DNA from: Nocardioides plantarum
GTDB lineage: Bacteria > Actinomycetota > Actinomycetes > Propionibacteriales > Nocardioidaceae
Direction of reading: 5' to 3'
DNA length: 64,000 nucleotides
NCBI RefSeq assembly: GCF_006346395.1
Contig: NZ_VDMS01000002.1
Location: 620,001 to 684,000 of the forward strand
This document shows, piece after piece, positions 6,938 to 14,936 of the stretch (within the stretch, counting starts at the first letter, position 1; the number at the start of each line of letters is the position of its first letter). Position numbers and translations under genes: made by a program. The notes under the pieces are model-generated. The model ran no database searches. It was not told the DNA's origin and saw nothing but the letters and a program-made list of their open reading frames with translations.

Positions 6938-9385
6938 TCACGTCAGGGTCCAGGCGCGCACGGCGTTGGCCCGGTTGACCAGCTCGATGCGCTCGGTGAG
7001 GTCGGAGGTGTCGCGGGCCAGCAGGCGGTAGGCGCGCTCGATGCCGTCGCGCAGGCCCGGCTCGGTGGCCTCGACCTGGGAGCCGATGGTCGTGCCCGGG
7101 GCGGCCCGGTGCCGCGCGGCGTCGGGGCCCGCGACGATCGCCAGCGCCTGCTCGAGGATGCGCACCTGGTAGCGCCCCTGGGTGGCGGGGTCCATCGACG
7201 CCGACTCGATCGAGCGCATCGCCTGGTCGAGCACCCCCAGGTCCGTGGAGCCCTGACCCAGCAGCACCTCGGCGCGCAGCTGACGGCTCTCGGGGTAGCC
7301 GCGGCTCGACTTCGGCACCAGGTCGAGCGCCGCGACCGCGCCCGGCGCGTCACCGCGGTCGGCGCGCACCCGGGCCACCCCGAACGCCGCCGGGGCGACG
7401 TACGCCGCGTCCGTGGCGGCACAGGTGAGGTAGAGACCCTCGGCGACCCCGGGCAGCCCGCCCTTCTCGCACGCGACGGCGAGCGCCAGCTTGGGCGCGA
7501 GCTCGCCGGGTACCTGCTGGTAGACGGCGTTGAACGACGCCTTGGCGGTGTCCCAGTCGCGCTGGAGCATCGCGGCGAGGCCGTCGACCCACAGCGCCCG
7601 CCACTCCCACGGGTCGGCGCCCAGCATCTCGGCGGCGACCTCGCGGGCCTGCGCGGCGTCGCCGAGCTCGAGGGCTGCCCGGGCCCGGGCCAGCCGCACC
7701 TCGGCGGACTGGTCGGGCGCCTCGTCGGTCAGGATCGTCAGCCGCTCCCCCGGCTCGGTCGCACCGATGCCGGCCAGCCAGCCGTGCTGGGGGTCGGTCG
7801 TGTCGGCGCGCAGGCCGGGCAGCTGCGACCACTCGAGCACCCCGCGCGAGGTGGTCGGGGTCTCGAACAGCACCGAGGCGGCCGAGGTCAGCGTCGTGCC
7901 CGTCGTACGCCGCGCGACCGTCTCGCGCAGGACACCGAGCAGCTGGGTGCGCAGCTCGTCGGCCGAGGCGAACCGGTCGGCCGGGTCGGGCGCGCAGCAC
8001 TTGGCGATCAGCCAGTACAGCGAGTCGTGGTCGCGGAACAGCGGCGTCGAGTCCGCCGGCGGGAGGCTGTGCAGGTAGGTGCCCTGGTAGCCGCGGAACT
8101 CCATGCAGAGCACGACGAGCGTGCGGCCGATCGTGTAGAGGTCGGAGGCCACGCTCGGCCCGACCGCGGCGACCTCGGGAGCCTGGTAGCCGACCGTGCC
8201 GTAGATCGCGGAGTCCTGGTCGTCGATGCGGCGTACGCCGCCGAGGTCGATCAGCTTGAGGGCGTCGCCGACCTGGATCATGTTGTCGGGCTTGAAGTCG
8301 CAGTAGACGAGGCCGAGGTCATGGAGGTACTGGAAGGCCGGCAGGATCTCGAGGATGAACGCCAGGGCCTGGTCGACGGGCAGCGGGTCGTAGGCGCCGC
8401 CGTTGGCCCGCATCCGCTCCTTGAGCATCTGCTTCAGCGAGGTGCCGCCGACGTACTCCATGACGATGTAGCCGGCGCCCTCGTGGGTCACGAAGTTGTA
8501 GATCTCGACGATCAGCGGGTGCTCGACCTGGGCCAGGAACTGCTGCTCGGCGATCGCGGCGGCGAGCGCGTCGGGGTCGCCGGAGTTGAGCAGGCCCTTG
8601 AGCACCACCCAGCGGTTGGAGACGTTGCGGTCGCGGGCCAGGTAGATCCAGCCCAGGCCGCCGTGGGCCAGCGCGCCGACGACCTCGTACTGCCCGCCGA
8701 CCAGGTCGCCCGGCTGCAGCTTGGGCGTGAACGAGAACTCCTGGCCGCACTGCGGGCAGAACCCCTCGGTCCGTCCGGGACGGCCGTCGCGGCTGCGCCC
8801 GATCGCGGTGCCGCACCGCGAGCAGGTGCGCTTGTCCTCAGGCACCTGGGGGTCGGGCCGGATCGCCTGGGACGGGTCGACCGTCGGTGCGGGCGGCACG
8901 CTGGTCAGGCCCGCGCCGATCCGCGCGGTGCGCAGCCGCTGCGAGCCGCTGCGCTGGCGCTGGGTGGAGATCGAGTCGCCCCCGACACGCGCCGAACCGA
9001 AGCGGGCCGAGCCGACGCGGGCCGACGCGGTAGCCGTGGAGGTCTCGACAGGCTCGACCACCGATCGGCCGTCGGTCGAGCGTCCCTCGGTGGTCGAGCG
9101 TCCCTCGTTGGTCGAGCTTGTCGAGACCCCCGCCATGCCGCACGTGTCGCAGTAGCCGTCGGCGATGGTGCCCGTGCAGCCGGGCTGGGTGCAGGCGGCG
9201 CCGTCGGCGGTGGGCTCCCCTCGTCGGTCGAGCCCGTCTCGTTGGTCGAGCTTGTCGAGACCCACCGCCGGGGTCTCGACAGGCTCGACCACCGAGGACG
9301 AGGCTCCCGGCGTGGCCGCCATGCCGCACACGTCGCAGTAGCCGTCGCTGATGGTGCCCGTGCAGCCGGGCTGGGTGCAGGTCAT
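6938..9385 (-). CDS. pknG: PknG-type serine/threonine protein kinase
   Basis: An 815-residue soluble kinase of the PknG family. Two copies of a CTQPGCTGTI-type zinc ribbon (residues 3-22 and 65-84) precede a rubredoxin-like C4 site (Cys188/191/210/213). The kinase domain follows from about 230: LAHGGLGWIYLA, ATP lysine 263 in VVLKGL, catalytic YCDFKPDN (Asp363) and DLGG (Asp380). A TPR-like helical tail of over 300 residues follows. In mycobacteria and corynebacteria PknG senses amino acid supply through GlnH/GlnX and controls 2-oxoglutarate use, and the same partners are encoded here. The tandem N-terminal ribbons are additional to the usual PknG layout. Two family C palindromes encode parts of the N-terminal linkers. 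Confidence 0.95.
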   Translation of the reverse strand: MTCTQPGCTGTISDGYCDVCGMAATPGASSSVVEPVETPAVGLDKLDQRDGLDRRGEPTADGAACTQPGCTGTIADGYCDTCGMAGVSTSSTNEGRSTTEGRSTDGRSVVEPVETSTATASARVGSARFGSARVGGDSISTQRQRSGSQRLRTARIGAGLTSVPPAPTVDPSQAIRPDPQVPEDKRTCSRCGTAIGRSRDGRPGRTEGFCPQCGQEFSFTPKLQPGDLVGGQYEVVGALAHGGLGWIYLARDRNVSNRWVVLKGLLNSGDPDALAAAIAEQQFLAQVEHPLIVEIYNFVTHEGAGYIVMEYVGGTSLKQMLKERMRANGGAYDPLPVDQALAFILEILPAFQYLHDLGLVYCDFKPDNMIQVGDALKLIDLGGVRRIDDQDSAIYGTVGYQAPEVAAVGPSVASDLYTIGRTLVVLCMEFRGYQGTYLHSLPPADSTPLFRDHDSLYWLIAKCCAPDPADRFASADELRTQLLGVLRETVARRTTGTTLTSAASVLFETPTTSRGVLEWSQLPGLRADTTDPQHGWLAGIGATEPGERLTILTDEAPDQSAEVRLARARAALELGDAAQAREVAAEMLGADPWEWRALWVDGLAAMLQRDWDTAKASFNAVYQQVPGELAPKLALAVACEKGGLPGVAEGLYLTCAATDAAYVAPAAFGVARVRADRGDAPGAVAALDLVPKSSRGYPESRQLRAEVLLGQGSTDLGVLDQAMRSIESASMDPATQGRYQVRILEQALAIVAGPDAARHRAAPGTTIGSQVEATEPGLRDGIERAYRLLARDTSDLTERIELVNRANAVRAWTLT
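9041..9128. repeat. Expanded family C palindrome inside pknG
   Basis: The arms GGTCTCGACAGGCTCGACCA and TTGGTCGAGCTTGTCGAGAC flank two extra copies of a GGTCGAGCGTCCCTCG unit. On the minus strand it encodes roughly residues 87-115 (Ser/Thr/Glu/Arg-rich), between the second zinc ribbon and the rubredoxin-like site. Confidence 0.8.
9240..9290. repeat. Second family C palindrome inside pknG
   Basis: GTTGGTCGAGCTTGTCGAGA faces GTCTCGACAGGCTCGACCAC. It encodes about residues 32-48 on the minus strand, including VVEPVETP and LDKLDQ, between the two N-terminal zinc ribbons. Confidence 0.8.
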
Positions 9386-10503
9386 GGCTGTCCTCCGGGG
9401 GCGGACTGGGCGTCGACCCAGGTCTGGTAGGTCGTCACGAGCTGACGGGCGAGGGTCATCGGGGCGGGGCGGCGCGCGAGCACGTCGCGGGCCTGGCGCT
9501 CGGCGGCGGCGACGTCGGGCCGGTCGGAGACGCCGGTGGCCCGGGCCTTGGCGACGTAGCCGTCGAGGAGCGCGACGAGGTCGGTGTGCTCGGCGAGGGC
9601 GGCGGCGTAGGCCTGCTGGGCATGGGCGATGGCCAGGTCGACGCGGTCGAGCCGCGCGAGGTAGGCCGTGATGTCCTCGGGCGTGTCGGGCAGTGGTCCG
9701 AGCGCGGTGACGTCGGGGACGGCGTAGCGCGGCGCCGGCTGGACGGTGGCGACGCAGGTGGCGACGAGGGCGGTGAGCTGGGTCTCGCGGGTCTCGAGAG
9801 CGGTGCGCTCGCGGCGGGCCTGCTCGAGCAGGCCGCGGGCGTCGCGGCGCCTCTGGTTGCCGACGATGAGGTCGCGCTCGAAGATCGCGGCGTCCTGCTC
9901 GAGCGGCGGCAGCAGCCCCCCGACGTCGGCCCCGCGCCGGGCCCGCTCGGCGGCGTCCTCGAGCCGGAGCATCAGCGCGGCGAGGCGGTCGACCGCAGCG
10001 TCGCGGCCCAGCGCCGGCTCGAGGCCGACCTGGTCGCGGATCCGCTCGAGCTGGGCCCGCAGGTCCTTGATCCGCGCGGCGGCCGCGTCAGCCCCGGGGG
10101 TGAGCGCGAGGCGGGTGCGCAGCTGGCTCGCGACGGCGTCGGCGAGCCGGCAGGCCTCGGGCACCGAGACCCCGACCCCGTCCAGACGGGTCCACACCAG
10201 GGCCGTCACCTGCTGGCGCTGGGCCTCGAGCACCCGCCCGCCGTCCCACGTCGCCCACATCTCGGCGTACCGGTCGGAGACGGCCTTCCACAACGACAGC
10301 GCCAGCGCCATGTCGGCGCCGACCTCGGCGCCCCGGCCGGCGGCGAGGGCGGCGGAGTCGAGGTCGTCGAGCTCCGTACGCCGTCCGCGCACCCAGGCCT
10401 CGAGACCGGTCAGGTAGGTCTGCAGCGCCGCCGGGTCGGGCGCGCTGCCGAGCGGCCCGGGCGGTGCGGGTGCGGGTGCGGGTGCGTCGCTCACGACGGT
10501 CAT
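9382..10503 (-). CDS. Coiled-coil protein between glnH and pknG
   Basis: A 373-residue protein of unknown function, rich in Ala, Arg, Leu and Glu with long heptad-like stretches and no membrane segment, signal peptide or known catalytic motif. It starts MTVVSDAP and has an Ala/Pro-rich first 25 residues. Its start overlaps the glnH stop (ATGA) and its stop overlaps the pknG start by 4 nt, so it is tightly coupled to both. By position it may be a scaffold linking the GlnH/GlnX sensor to the kinase; this is inference only. Confidence 0.75.
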   Translation of the reverse strand: MTVVSDAPAPAPAPPGPLGSAPDPAALQTYLTGLEAWVRGRRTELDDLDSAALAAGRGAEVGADMALALSLWKAVSDRYAEMWATWDGGRVLEAQRQQVTALVWTRLDGVGVSVPEACRLADAVASQLRTRLALTPGADAAAARIKDLRAQLERIRDQVGLEPALGRDAAVDRLAALMLRLEDAAERARRGADVGGLLPPLEQDAAIFERDLIVGNQRRRDARGLLEQARRERTALETRETQLTALVATCVATVQPAPRYAVPDVTALGPLPDTPEDITAYLARLDRVDLAIAHAQQAYAAALAEHTDLVALLDGYVAKARATGVSDRPDVAAAERQARDVLARRPAPMTLARQLVTTYQTWVDAQSAPGGQP

Positions 10504-11456
10504 CGGCCGTAGACGGGCTCGGGCTGGACGCCCGAGACCTTGAGCTCCGGCTTGAGCCAGGTGTCGTAGGAGGCCCGCCAGCGACCGTCGCGGCGCATGT
10601 CCTCGAGCACCTGGTTGACCAGCCGGACCAGGTCGACGTTGTCCTGGCCGACGCCGATGCCGTAGGGCTCCTTGCTCAGGGGGGCGGTGTCGAGCACCTC
10701 GGCGTAGGGATCCTGCGCCGCGAGCCCGGCGAGCACGGTGTCGTCGGAGCTGACCCCGTCGGCGTCGCCGTTCTGGAAGAGGATCATGCAGGCCGAGATG
10801 TTGGGGGCCGTGACGATCGTGGCGTCGGGGGCCACGTCGGCGAGATTGTCGACGGTCGTGGTGCCGGCCGGTGCGCAGATGCGCTCGTCGGCGAGGTCGT
10901 CGACGCCGTCGATGCCCGAGTCGAGCCCGACGAGCAGCTTCTGCCCTGCTTGGTAGTAGACCTCCGAGAAGGCGATGTCCTGCCAGCGGGTGCAGGTGAC
11001 GGTGAAGTTGCGCGCGACGATGTCGACCGTCCCGTCCTGGAGGAACGGGATCCGCTGGGCCGCGGTGATCACCTTGAGCTCGACCCGGTTGGCGCGGTCG
11101 AGGGCAGCACGGTCGGTCTCGCCGAAGATCTCGCCGGCGATCGCGTAGACCATGTCGATGTCGAAGCCCTCGATCCGGTTGCGTGCCGGGTTGCGGGCGC
11201 CGAGCAGCAGGGCGTCGGCGGCGACGCCGGCGACGAGCCGACCGCGGGCCTTGATGGCCTGGACCGCGTCCCCGCCGACGGGTCCGGAGTCGGGGGCGTA
11301 GGACCGCAGCTGCGTGCCGTCGTTGTCGCACGGCGTCGTGGTGGGCGGGGACGTCGACGTCGTAGCCGCGTCGTCGGGCCGGGGCACGACGGTGTCGTCG
11401 TAGCCGCAGGCAGAGATTCCCGCCAGGACCACGAGGAGGACCAGCAGGCGCTTCAC
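10500..11456 (-). CDS. glnH: GlnH-type amino-acid-binding lipoprotein
   Basis: A 318-residue solute-binding protein of family 3. The GTG start at 11456 overlaps the glnX stop (GTGA) and gives a short lipoprotein signal, with the lipobox ISAC and lipidated Cys17. A Thr/Pro-rich linker follows, then the two-lobed binding domain (LVAGVAADALLLGARN, FDIDMVYAIAGEIFG and IPFLQDGTVDIVARN segments). No ABC permease or ATPase gene is nearby. As in the mycobacterial pknG locus, it probably senses aspartate, glutamate or glutamine outside the cell and passes the signal to GlnX rather than importing solute. Confidence 0.9.
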   Translation of the reverse strand: MKRLLVLLVVLAGISACGYDDTVVPRPDDAATTSTSPPTTTPCDNDGTQLRSYAPDSGPVGGDAVQAIKARGRLVAGVAADALLLGARNPARNRIEGFDIDMVYAIAGEIFGETDRAALDRANRVELKVITAAQRIPFLQDGTVDIVARNFTVTCTRWQDIAFSEVYYQAGQKLLVGLDSGIDGVDDLADERICAPAGTTTVDNLADVAPDATIVTAPNISACMILFQNGDADGVSSDDTVLAGLAAQDPYAEVLDTAPLSKEPYGIGVGQDNVDLVRLVNQVLEDMRRDGRWRASYDTWLKPELKVSGVQPEPVYGR

Positions 11457-12757
11457 GAGAACTCCCTGCGTCGTACGTCGATGCCTCGGGTGGCGGCTCC
11501 GGCGGCCAGGATCGCGCCGAGGAGGGTGATGATCGCCAGCGCGATCGACAGGATCTCGCCGTCGCGGAAGCCGTCGCTCGCCTCCTGGCCCGCGCTGTCG
11601 ACGACCGCGGCCGCGGCGTCGTCGAAGGAAGCGAGCCGGGCGCGCGGAGACTGGGCGTCGGTGCTGATGGCCGTGGCGACCGCGGCATTCCACCGACCGT
11701 CGTTGTCGTCCCCGCGGATCTTGTCGTGGACACCGTCGTAGGCCCTCCACAGCTGCTGGAGCTCACCGTCGGTGTTGTCCAGCACGAGCTGGGACTGCGC
11801 GTCGTAGAGCGGCTCGTAGAGGCTCTGCCCGGACCCCCGGTTGACCAGCCCCAGGCTGTCGAAGGCAGCCGCGTTGTTGGCGGCGGTCCGGGCGGTCGCA
11901 GCCTCGATGGCCTCGGTGTAGGCGCCGTCGCGGGTGGCGTCGTCGTCGTTGTTCTTCAGCACGGCGTGACCGGCGGTGACGACGGCCAGCACGGCGACCA
12001 CCGCCGCGGCGACCACCAGGCCGAGGTTGAAGCGGCGCCGGAAGCGCTGCGCGACCTGGCGGTTGGCCCAGAACAGCACCAGCAGCGCCAGCAGCCCCAG
12101 GCCGAGGAGCCAGAACGGGTGCTGGCCGTGCATCTCGTCCTCGGCCCGCGCGGAGTTGGTGTCGACGAGCGCGGTGAGGATCGGCTGGGCCTCGGTACGC
12201 AGGGTCGAGCCGGCCTCGTTGAGGTAGGCGATGCCGATCGGGAGCTGCTGACGGTTGTAGTCGCGCGCCTGGGAGACCGCGTTGGTGTAGGCCGACACCT
12301 TCTGGTTGAGCTCGACCAGCACGTTGCGGTCGGCCGGCTGGGCCTCGGCGGCAAGGGTGATCAGCCGGAGGACGTCGTCGATGGCCTCGTCGTACTCGGC
12401 GCGGGCGTCGGCAGGTTCGAGCCCGTCGGAGAGGTAGGAGTTGGTGGCGACGGCGTCGGCACGCAGCAGCAGCGACTGGATCCGTTGGACCAGCACGACC
12501 TGCTCGGTGTTGTCGGCGGCGCGACCCGCGGCCTGCCACGACAGCACCTGCACGACCGCGGCGGCGACGCCGAACACCAGGCAAGCGGCGACGGCGAGGG
12601 CCTGCAGCCGGTTGAGCAGGCGCGGGACGTTCTCGGAGAACGGGCCCGTGGCGCGGGCTGCGCTCCCCTGGGCCTGCGGCACGGACGGTGCCGACGAGGG
12701 TGCCGATGAGGATGCCGCGGACGGTGCCGGGACCGGGGCGGAGGCGGTCTGGCTCAC
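11453..12757 (-). CDS. glnX: GlnX-type transmembrane sensor
   Basis: A 434-residue membrane protein with a Ser/Ala/Pro-rich cytoplasmic N-terminus and four predicted membrane helices at about 51-73, 212-232, 240-265 and 405-428. Two helical extracytoplasmic domains lie between helices 1-2 and 3-4. This layout matches GlnX, which couples GlnH binding to PknG in M. tuberculosis and C. glutamicum. The start is GTG, overlapping the AAA gene stop by 4 nt. No enzymatic motif is present. Confidence 0.87.
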   Translation of the reverse strand: MSQTASAPVPAPSAASSSAPSSAPSVPQAQGSAARATGPFSENVPRLLNRLQALAVAACLVFGVAAAVVQVLSWQAAGRAADNTEQVVLVQRIQSLLLRADAVATNSYLSDGLEPADARAEYDEAIDDVLRLITLAAEAQPADRNVLVELNQKVSAYTNAVSQARDYNRQQLPIGIAYLNEAGSTLRTEAQPILTALVDTNSARAEDEMHGQHPFWLLGLGLLALLVLFWANRQVAQRFRRRFNLGLVVAAAVVAVLAVVTAGHAVLKNNDDDATRDGAYTEAIEAATARTAANNAAAFDSLGLVNRGSGQSLYEPLYDAQSQLVLDNTDGELQQLWRAYDGVHDKIRGDDNDGRWNAAVATAISTDAQSPRARLASFDDAAAAVVDSAGQEASDGFRDGEILSIALAIITLLGAILAAGAATRGIDVRRREFS

Positions 12758-14232
12758 GGTGTCTCCTTGCTCTCCGGTGTGCTCGGCGGGCTCGCGTCGC
12801 CCATCGGGACTTCCCCCGAGGCGACCGGCTCAACCTTCGCGACGTCGAGGTCGTCGACCTCGAGGGTCCGCAGCTGGGCGAGCGTGGGCGTCTCGACGTC
12901 GCGCAGCCGCCAGGCCTGTCGGCCGATGGCGGCCTCGAGCAGGTTGCGGACGTGGCGCGCGTTGCCGAACGTCGGTCCGCGCTCGACTCCCCCGAGGACC
13001 GACCGCAGCCGGTCGAGCACGGGCTCGTCGACGTCGTACTCGGCTCCCGCGGCCATCACGCCGAAGATCTCGACGAGCTCGTCGTCGGTGTAGTCGACGA
13101 AGTCGAGGTGGGTGCGGAAGCGGCTCTCGAGGCCGGGGTTCTGGGCGATGAAGACCTGCATCGGCAGGGGGTAGCCGGCCACGATGACGACGAGGTCGCC
13201 GCGGTGGTCCTCCATCTCCTTGACCAGGGTGTCGATCGCCTCGGTGCCGTACTGGTCGCCGGACAGCGAGTAGGCCTCGTCGATGAAGAGCACGCCGCCG
13301 AGGGCGGACCTCACCACCTCGGCGGTCTTGGCGGCGGTCTGGCCGAGGTAGCCCGCGACCAGCTCGGAGCGGTCGACCTCGACGAGCTGGCCCTTCGTCA
13401 GCAGCCCGAGGGCGGCGTAGATGCCGGCGACCAGGCGCGCCACGGTCGTCTTGCCGGTGCCGGGGTTGCCGTTGAAGACCAGGTGGCGGGTGATGTCGGG
13501 GTTCTTCAGGCCGGCCTCGGCGCGCAGCCCCTCGACCCGCAGCACCGCCGCCTGCCGGTGGATCTCGGCCTTGACCTCGGCCAGCCCGACGAGGTCGTCG
13601 AGCTCGGCGAGGAGCTCCTCGAGCGTCTTCCGGGGCTTCTCGGGCTCGGGGGTCGGCTCGACCGGCACGGCAGGCGGCTCCCCCACGGTGGTCGAGGAAG
13701 GCGCGCTGGCGCCTGTCTCGAGGCCACCCCCCGCGGGCGGCGTGAGGTCGTGAAGGCCGGCGATCTTGGCCTGCACCACCGACAGCTGCTGCAGCAGCGA
13801 CCCGGCGACGTCGTCGCCCAACGTCGGCGCGGCCGGCCGGTGGGTGGTCGGCTGGGCCAGCTGGGCGGCGGCCGCGGTCGCCGCGTTGCCGGTGGCGCGC
13901 GGGTCGGGCCGGCCCAGGGACGCACCGGCGAGCGCGACGTCACCCAGGGCAGCGGCGTACGACGGGGCGGCGGGCGAGCCGCCGGAGGCGAGCAGGCTCA
14001 TCGTCGCCGTCTGTGCCGCGCGGTAGCGACGCCCCCGCGAGGCGGCGTCGAAGTAGGGCTGGGCGGCGGTGGCGCGCCCGGTCTCGGCGCACCAGTCGAC
14101 GAAGGCGCCCTTGTTGGCCTCCGAGACGGTGGCGGCCAGCGCCTCCCCCTCACGGCGGGCCGTCACCGGGTCGACCCCGGCCTGGGTCGCGACCCTCTCC
14201 AGCGCCTCGAGCGCGGCGGCGAGCGTGGTCAT
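12754..14232 (-). CDS. CbbX/EccA-like AAA ATPase
   Basis: A 492-residue AAA+ ATPase. The first 200 residues form an Ala-rich helical region with a disordered Pro/Glu linker. The ATPase module carries Walker A GNPGTGKT (255-262), Walker B VLFIDEA (314-320) and the arginine-finger region SRFRTHLDF. The closest architectures are CbbX and the N-terminally extended EccA chaperone-like ATPases. No ESX or Rubisco genes are nearby, so the partner is more likely the VWA protein, TelA or the sensor. Residues about 168-185 coincide with a degenerate palindromic repeat (13681-13722). Confidence 0.85.
   Translation of the reverse strand: MTTLAAALEALERVATQAGVDPVTARREGEALAATVSEANKGAFVDWCAETGRATAAQPYFDAASRGRRYRAAQTATMSLLASGGSPAAPSYAAALGDVALAGASLGRPDPRATGNAATAAAAQLAQPTTHRPAAPTLGDDVAGSLLQQLSVVQAKIAGLHDLTPPAGGGLETGASAPSSTTVGEPPAVPVEPTPEPEKPRKTLEELLAELDDLVGLAEVKAEIHRQAAVLRVEGLRAEAGLKNPDITRHLVFNGNPGTGKTTVARLVAGIYAALGLLTKGQLVEVDRSELVAGYLGQTAAKTAEVVRSALGGVLFIDEAYSLSGDQYGTEAIDTLVKEMEDHRGDLVVIVAGYPLPMQVFIAQNPGLESRFRTHLDFVDYTDDELVEIFGVMAAGAEYDVDEPVLDRLRSVLGGVERGPTFGNARHVRNLLEAAIGRQAWRLRDVETPTLAQLRTLEVDDLDVAKVEPVASGEVPMGDASPPSTPESKETP
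13681..13722. repeat. Degenerate palindromic element inside the AAA gene
   Basis: GGTGGTCGAGGAAGGCGCGC followed by TGGCGCCTGTCTCGAGGCC is an imperfect hairpin with the TGGTCGAG and TCTCGAGG ends typical of the other elements. It encodes part of the disordered linker. Confidence 0.4.
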
Positions 14233-14252
14233 GATGGTCCTCCTGCTGCGGT

Positions 14253-14396
14253 GGTCTCGAGGCTCGTCGCTAGCGCTCCTCGCACCTCGACCGACGTGGG
14301 CCGACGGCGGTCGAGGTGCGAGCGGAGCGAGCCTCGAGACCCCGTCACGTGATCGCCACGGCGGTCGAGGTGCGAGCGGAGCGAGCCTCGAGACCC
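14253..14396. repeat. Family A repeats, three arms
   Basis: One inverted half (GGTCTCGAGGCTCGTCGCTA and on to CACCTCGACCGACGTG) is followed by two direct copies of CGGTCGAGGTGCGAGCGGAG plus CGAGCCTCGAGACCCCGTCA, spaced 54 bp apart. They fill the gap between the 176-residue gene and the AAA gene. Confidence 0.75.
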
Positions 14397-14398
14397 CG

Positions 14399-14929
14399 TC
14401 ATGTGGGACTGCCCAGCTGTAGGTCGGGGCCGCCCTCGGAGGCGTGACCGAACTTGGCGTCCAGGAACATGCCGTGCGCGATCAGCGCCTGGGCGTCGGC
14501 GCGGTTGGCGGCGTCGAGGATCTTGTCCATCGTCGCGGCCAGCAGCTCGAGCTGCTCGACGAGCACCATCAGCGAGGTCTTGTAGCCGTCGATGGGCCGG
14601 GTGTCGGCCCACTCGCGCGGCAGGCGGAGGTAGGCGCCGACCGCCTCGGGCAGGTACGTCGTCGCCGTGGCCACCACGGAGTAGCCCTCCATCGACCCGA
14701 GCCCGAGGTTGCGGATGCGCGGCAGCGTGTCGTTGATCGTCCGCGCGATCCGGATCACCCGCGAGGTGACGACCGGCGGGGCGTTGCCCTCGGTGAGCAT
14801 CGCGTTGACCCGGTTGAGCGAGGCCAGGACATCCTGCTCCGTCGGAGGGGCAGAGACCAGCTCGTCCGATGACGAACCCACCCTTGCCGCGTCGCCGCGG
14901 AGTCGCCCCCACCAGTCCCTCAGTCCCAC
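14399..14929 (-). CDS. Conserved-looking helical protein downstream of telA
   Basis: A 176-residue protein starting with GTG (MGLRDWWGRLRGD). It is helical, with no membrane segment and no motif I recognise. Proteins of this size often sit beside telA in actinobacteria, and this gene starts 7 nt after the telA stop, so the two are co-transcribed. The C-terminus is Gly/Pro-rich (SEGGPDLQLGSPT). The product may work with TelA, but no function can be assigned. Confidence 0.75.
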   Translation of the reverse strand: MGLRDWWGRLRGDAARVGSSSDELVSAPPTEQDVLASLNRVNAMLTEGNAPPVVTSRVIRIARTINDTLPRIRNLGLGSMEGYSVVATATTYLPEAVGAYLRLPREWADTRPIDGYKTSLMVLVEQLELLAATMDKILDAANRADAQALIAHGMFLDAKFGHASEGGPDLQLGSPT

Positions 14930-14936
14930 CGGGTGG

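Noticed and set aside
6260-9430. 1056-residue plus-strand frame opposite pknG
   Set aside because: Low-complexity shadow of the PP2C and pknG codons; pknG has an intact catalytic set on the other strand.
10500-11456. Glutamine ABC importer binding protein
   Set aside because: No permease or ATPase gene adjoins, and the order glnX-glnH-pknG matches the known sensor instead.
12754-14232. ESX secretion EccA assignment for the AAA ATPase
   Set aside because: No esx, eccB-E, mycP or PE/PPE-like gene is present, and the context is the pknG cluster.
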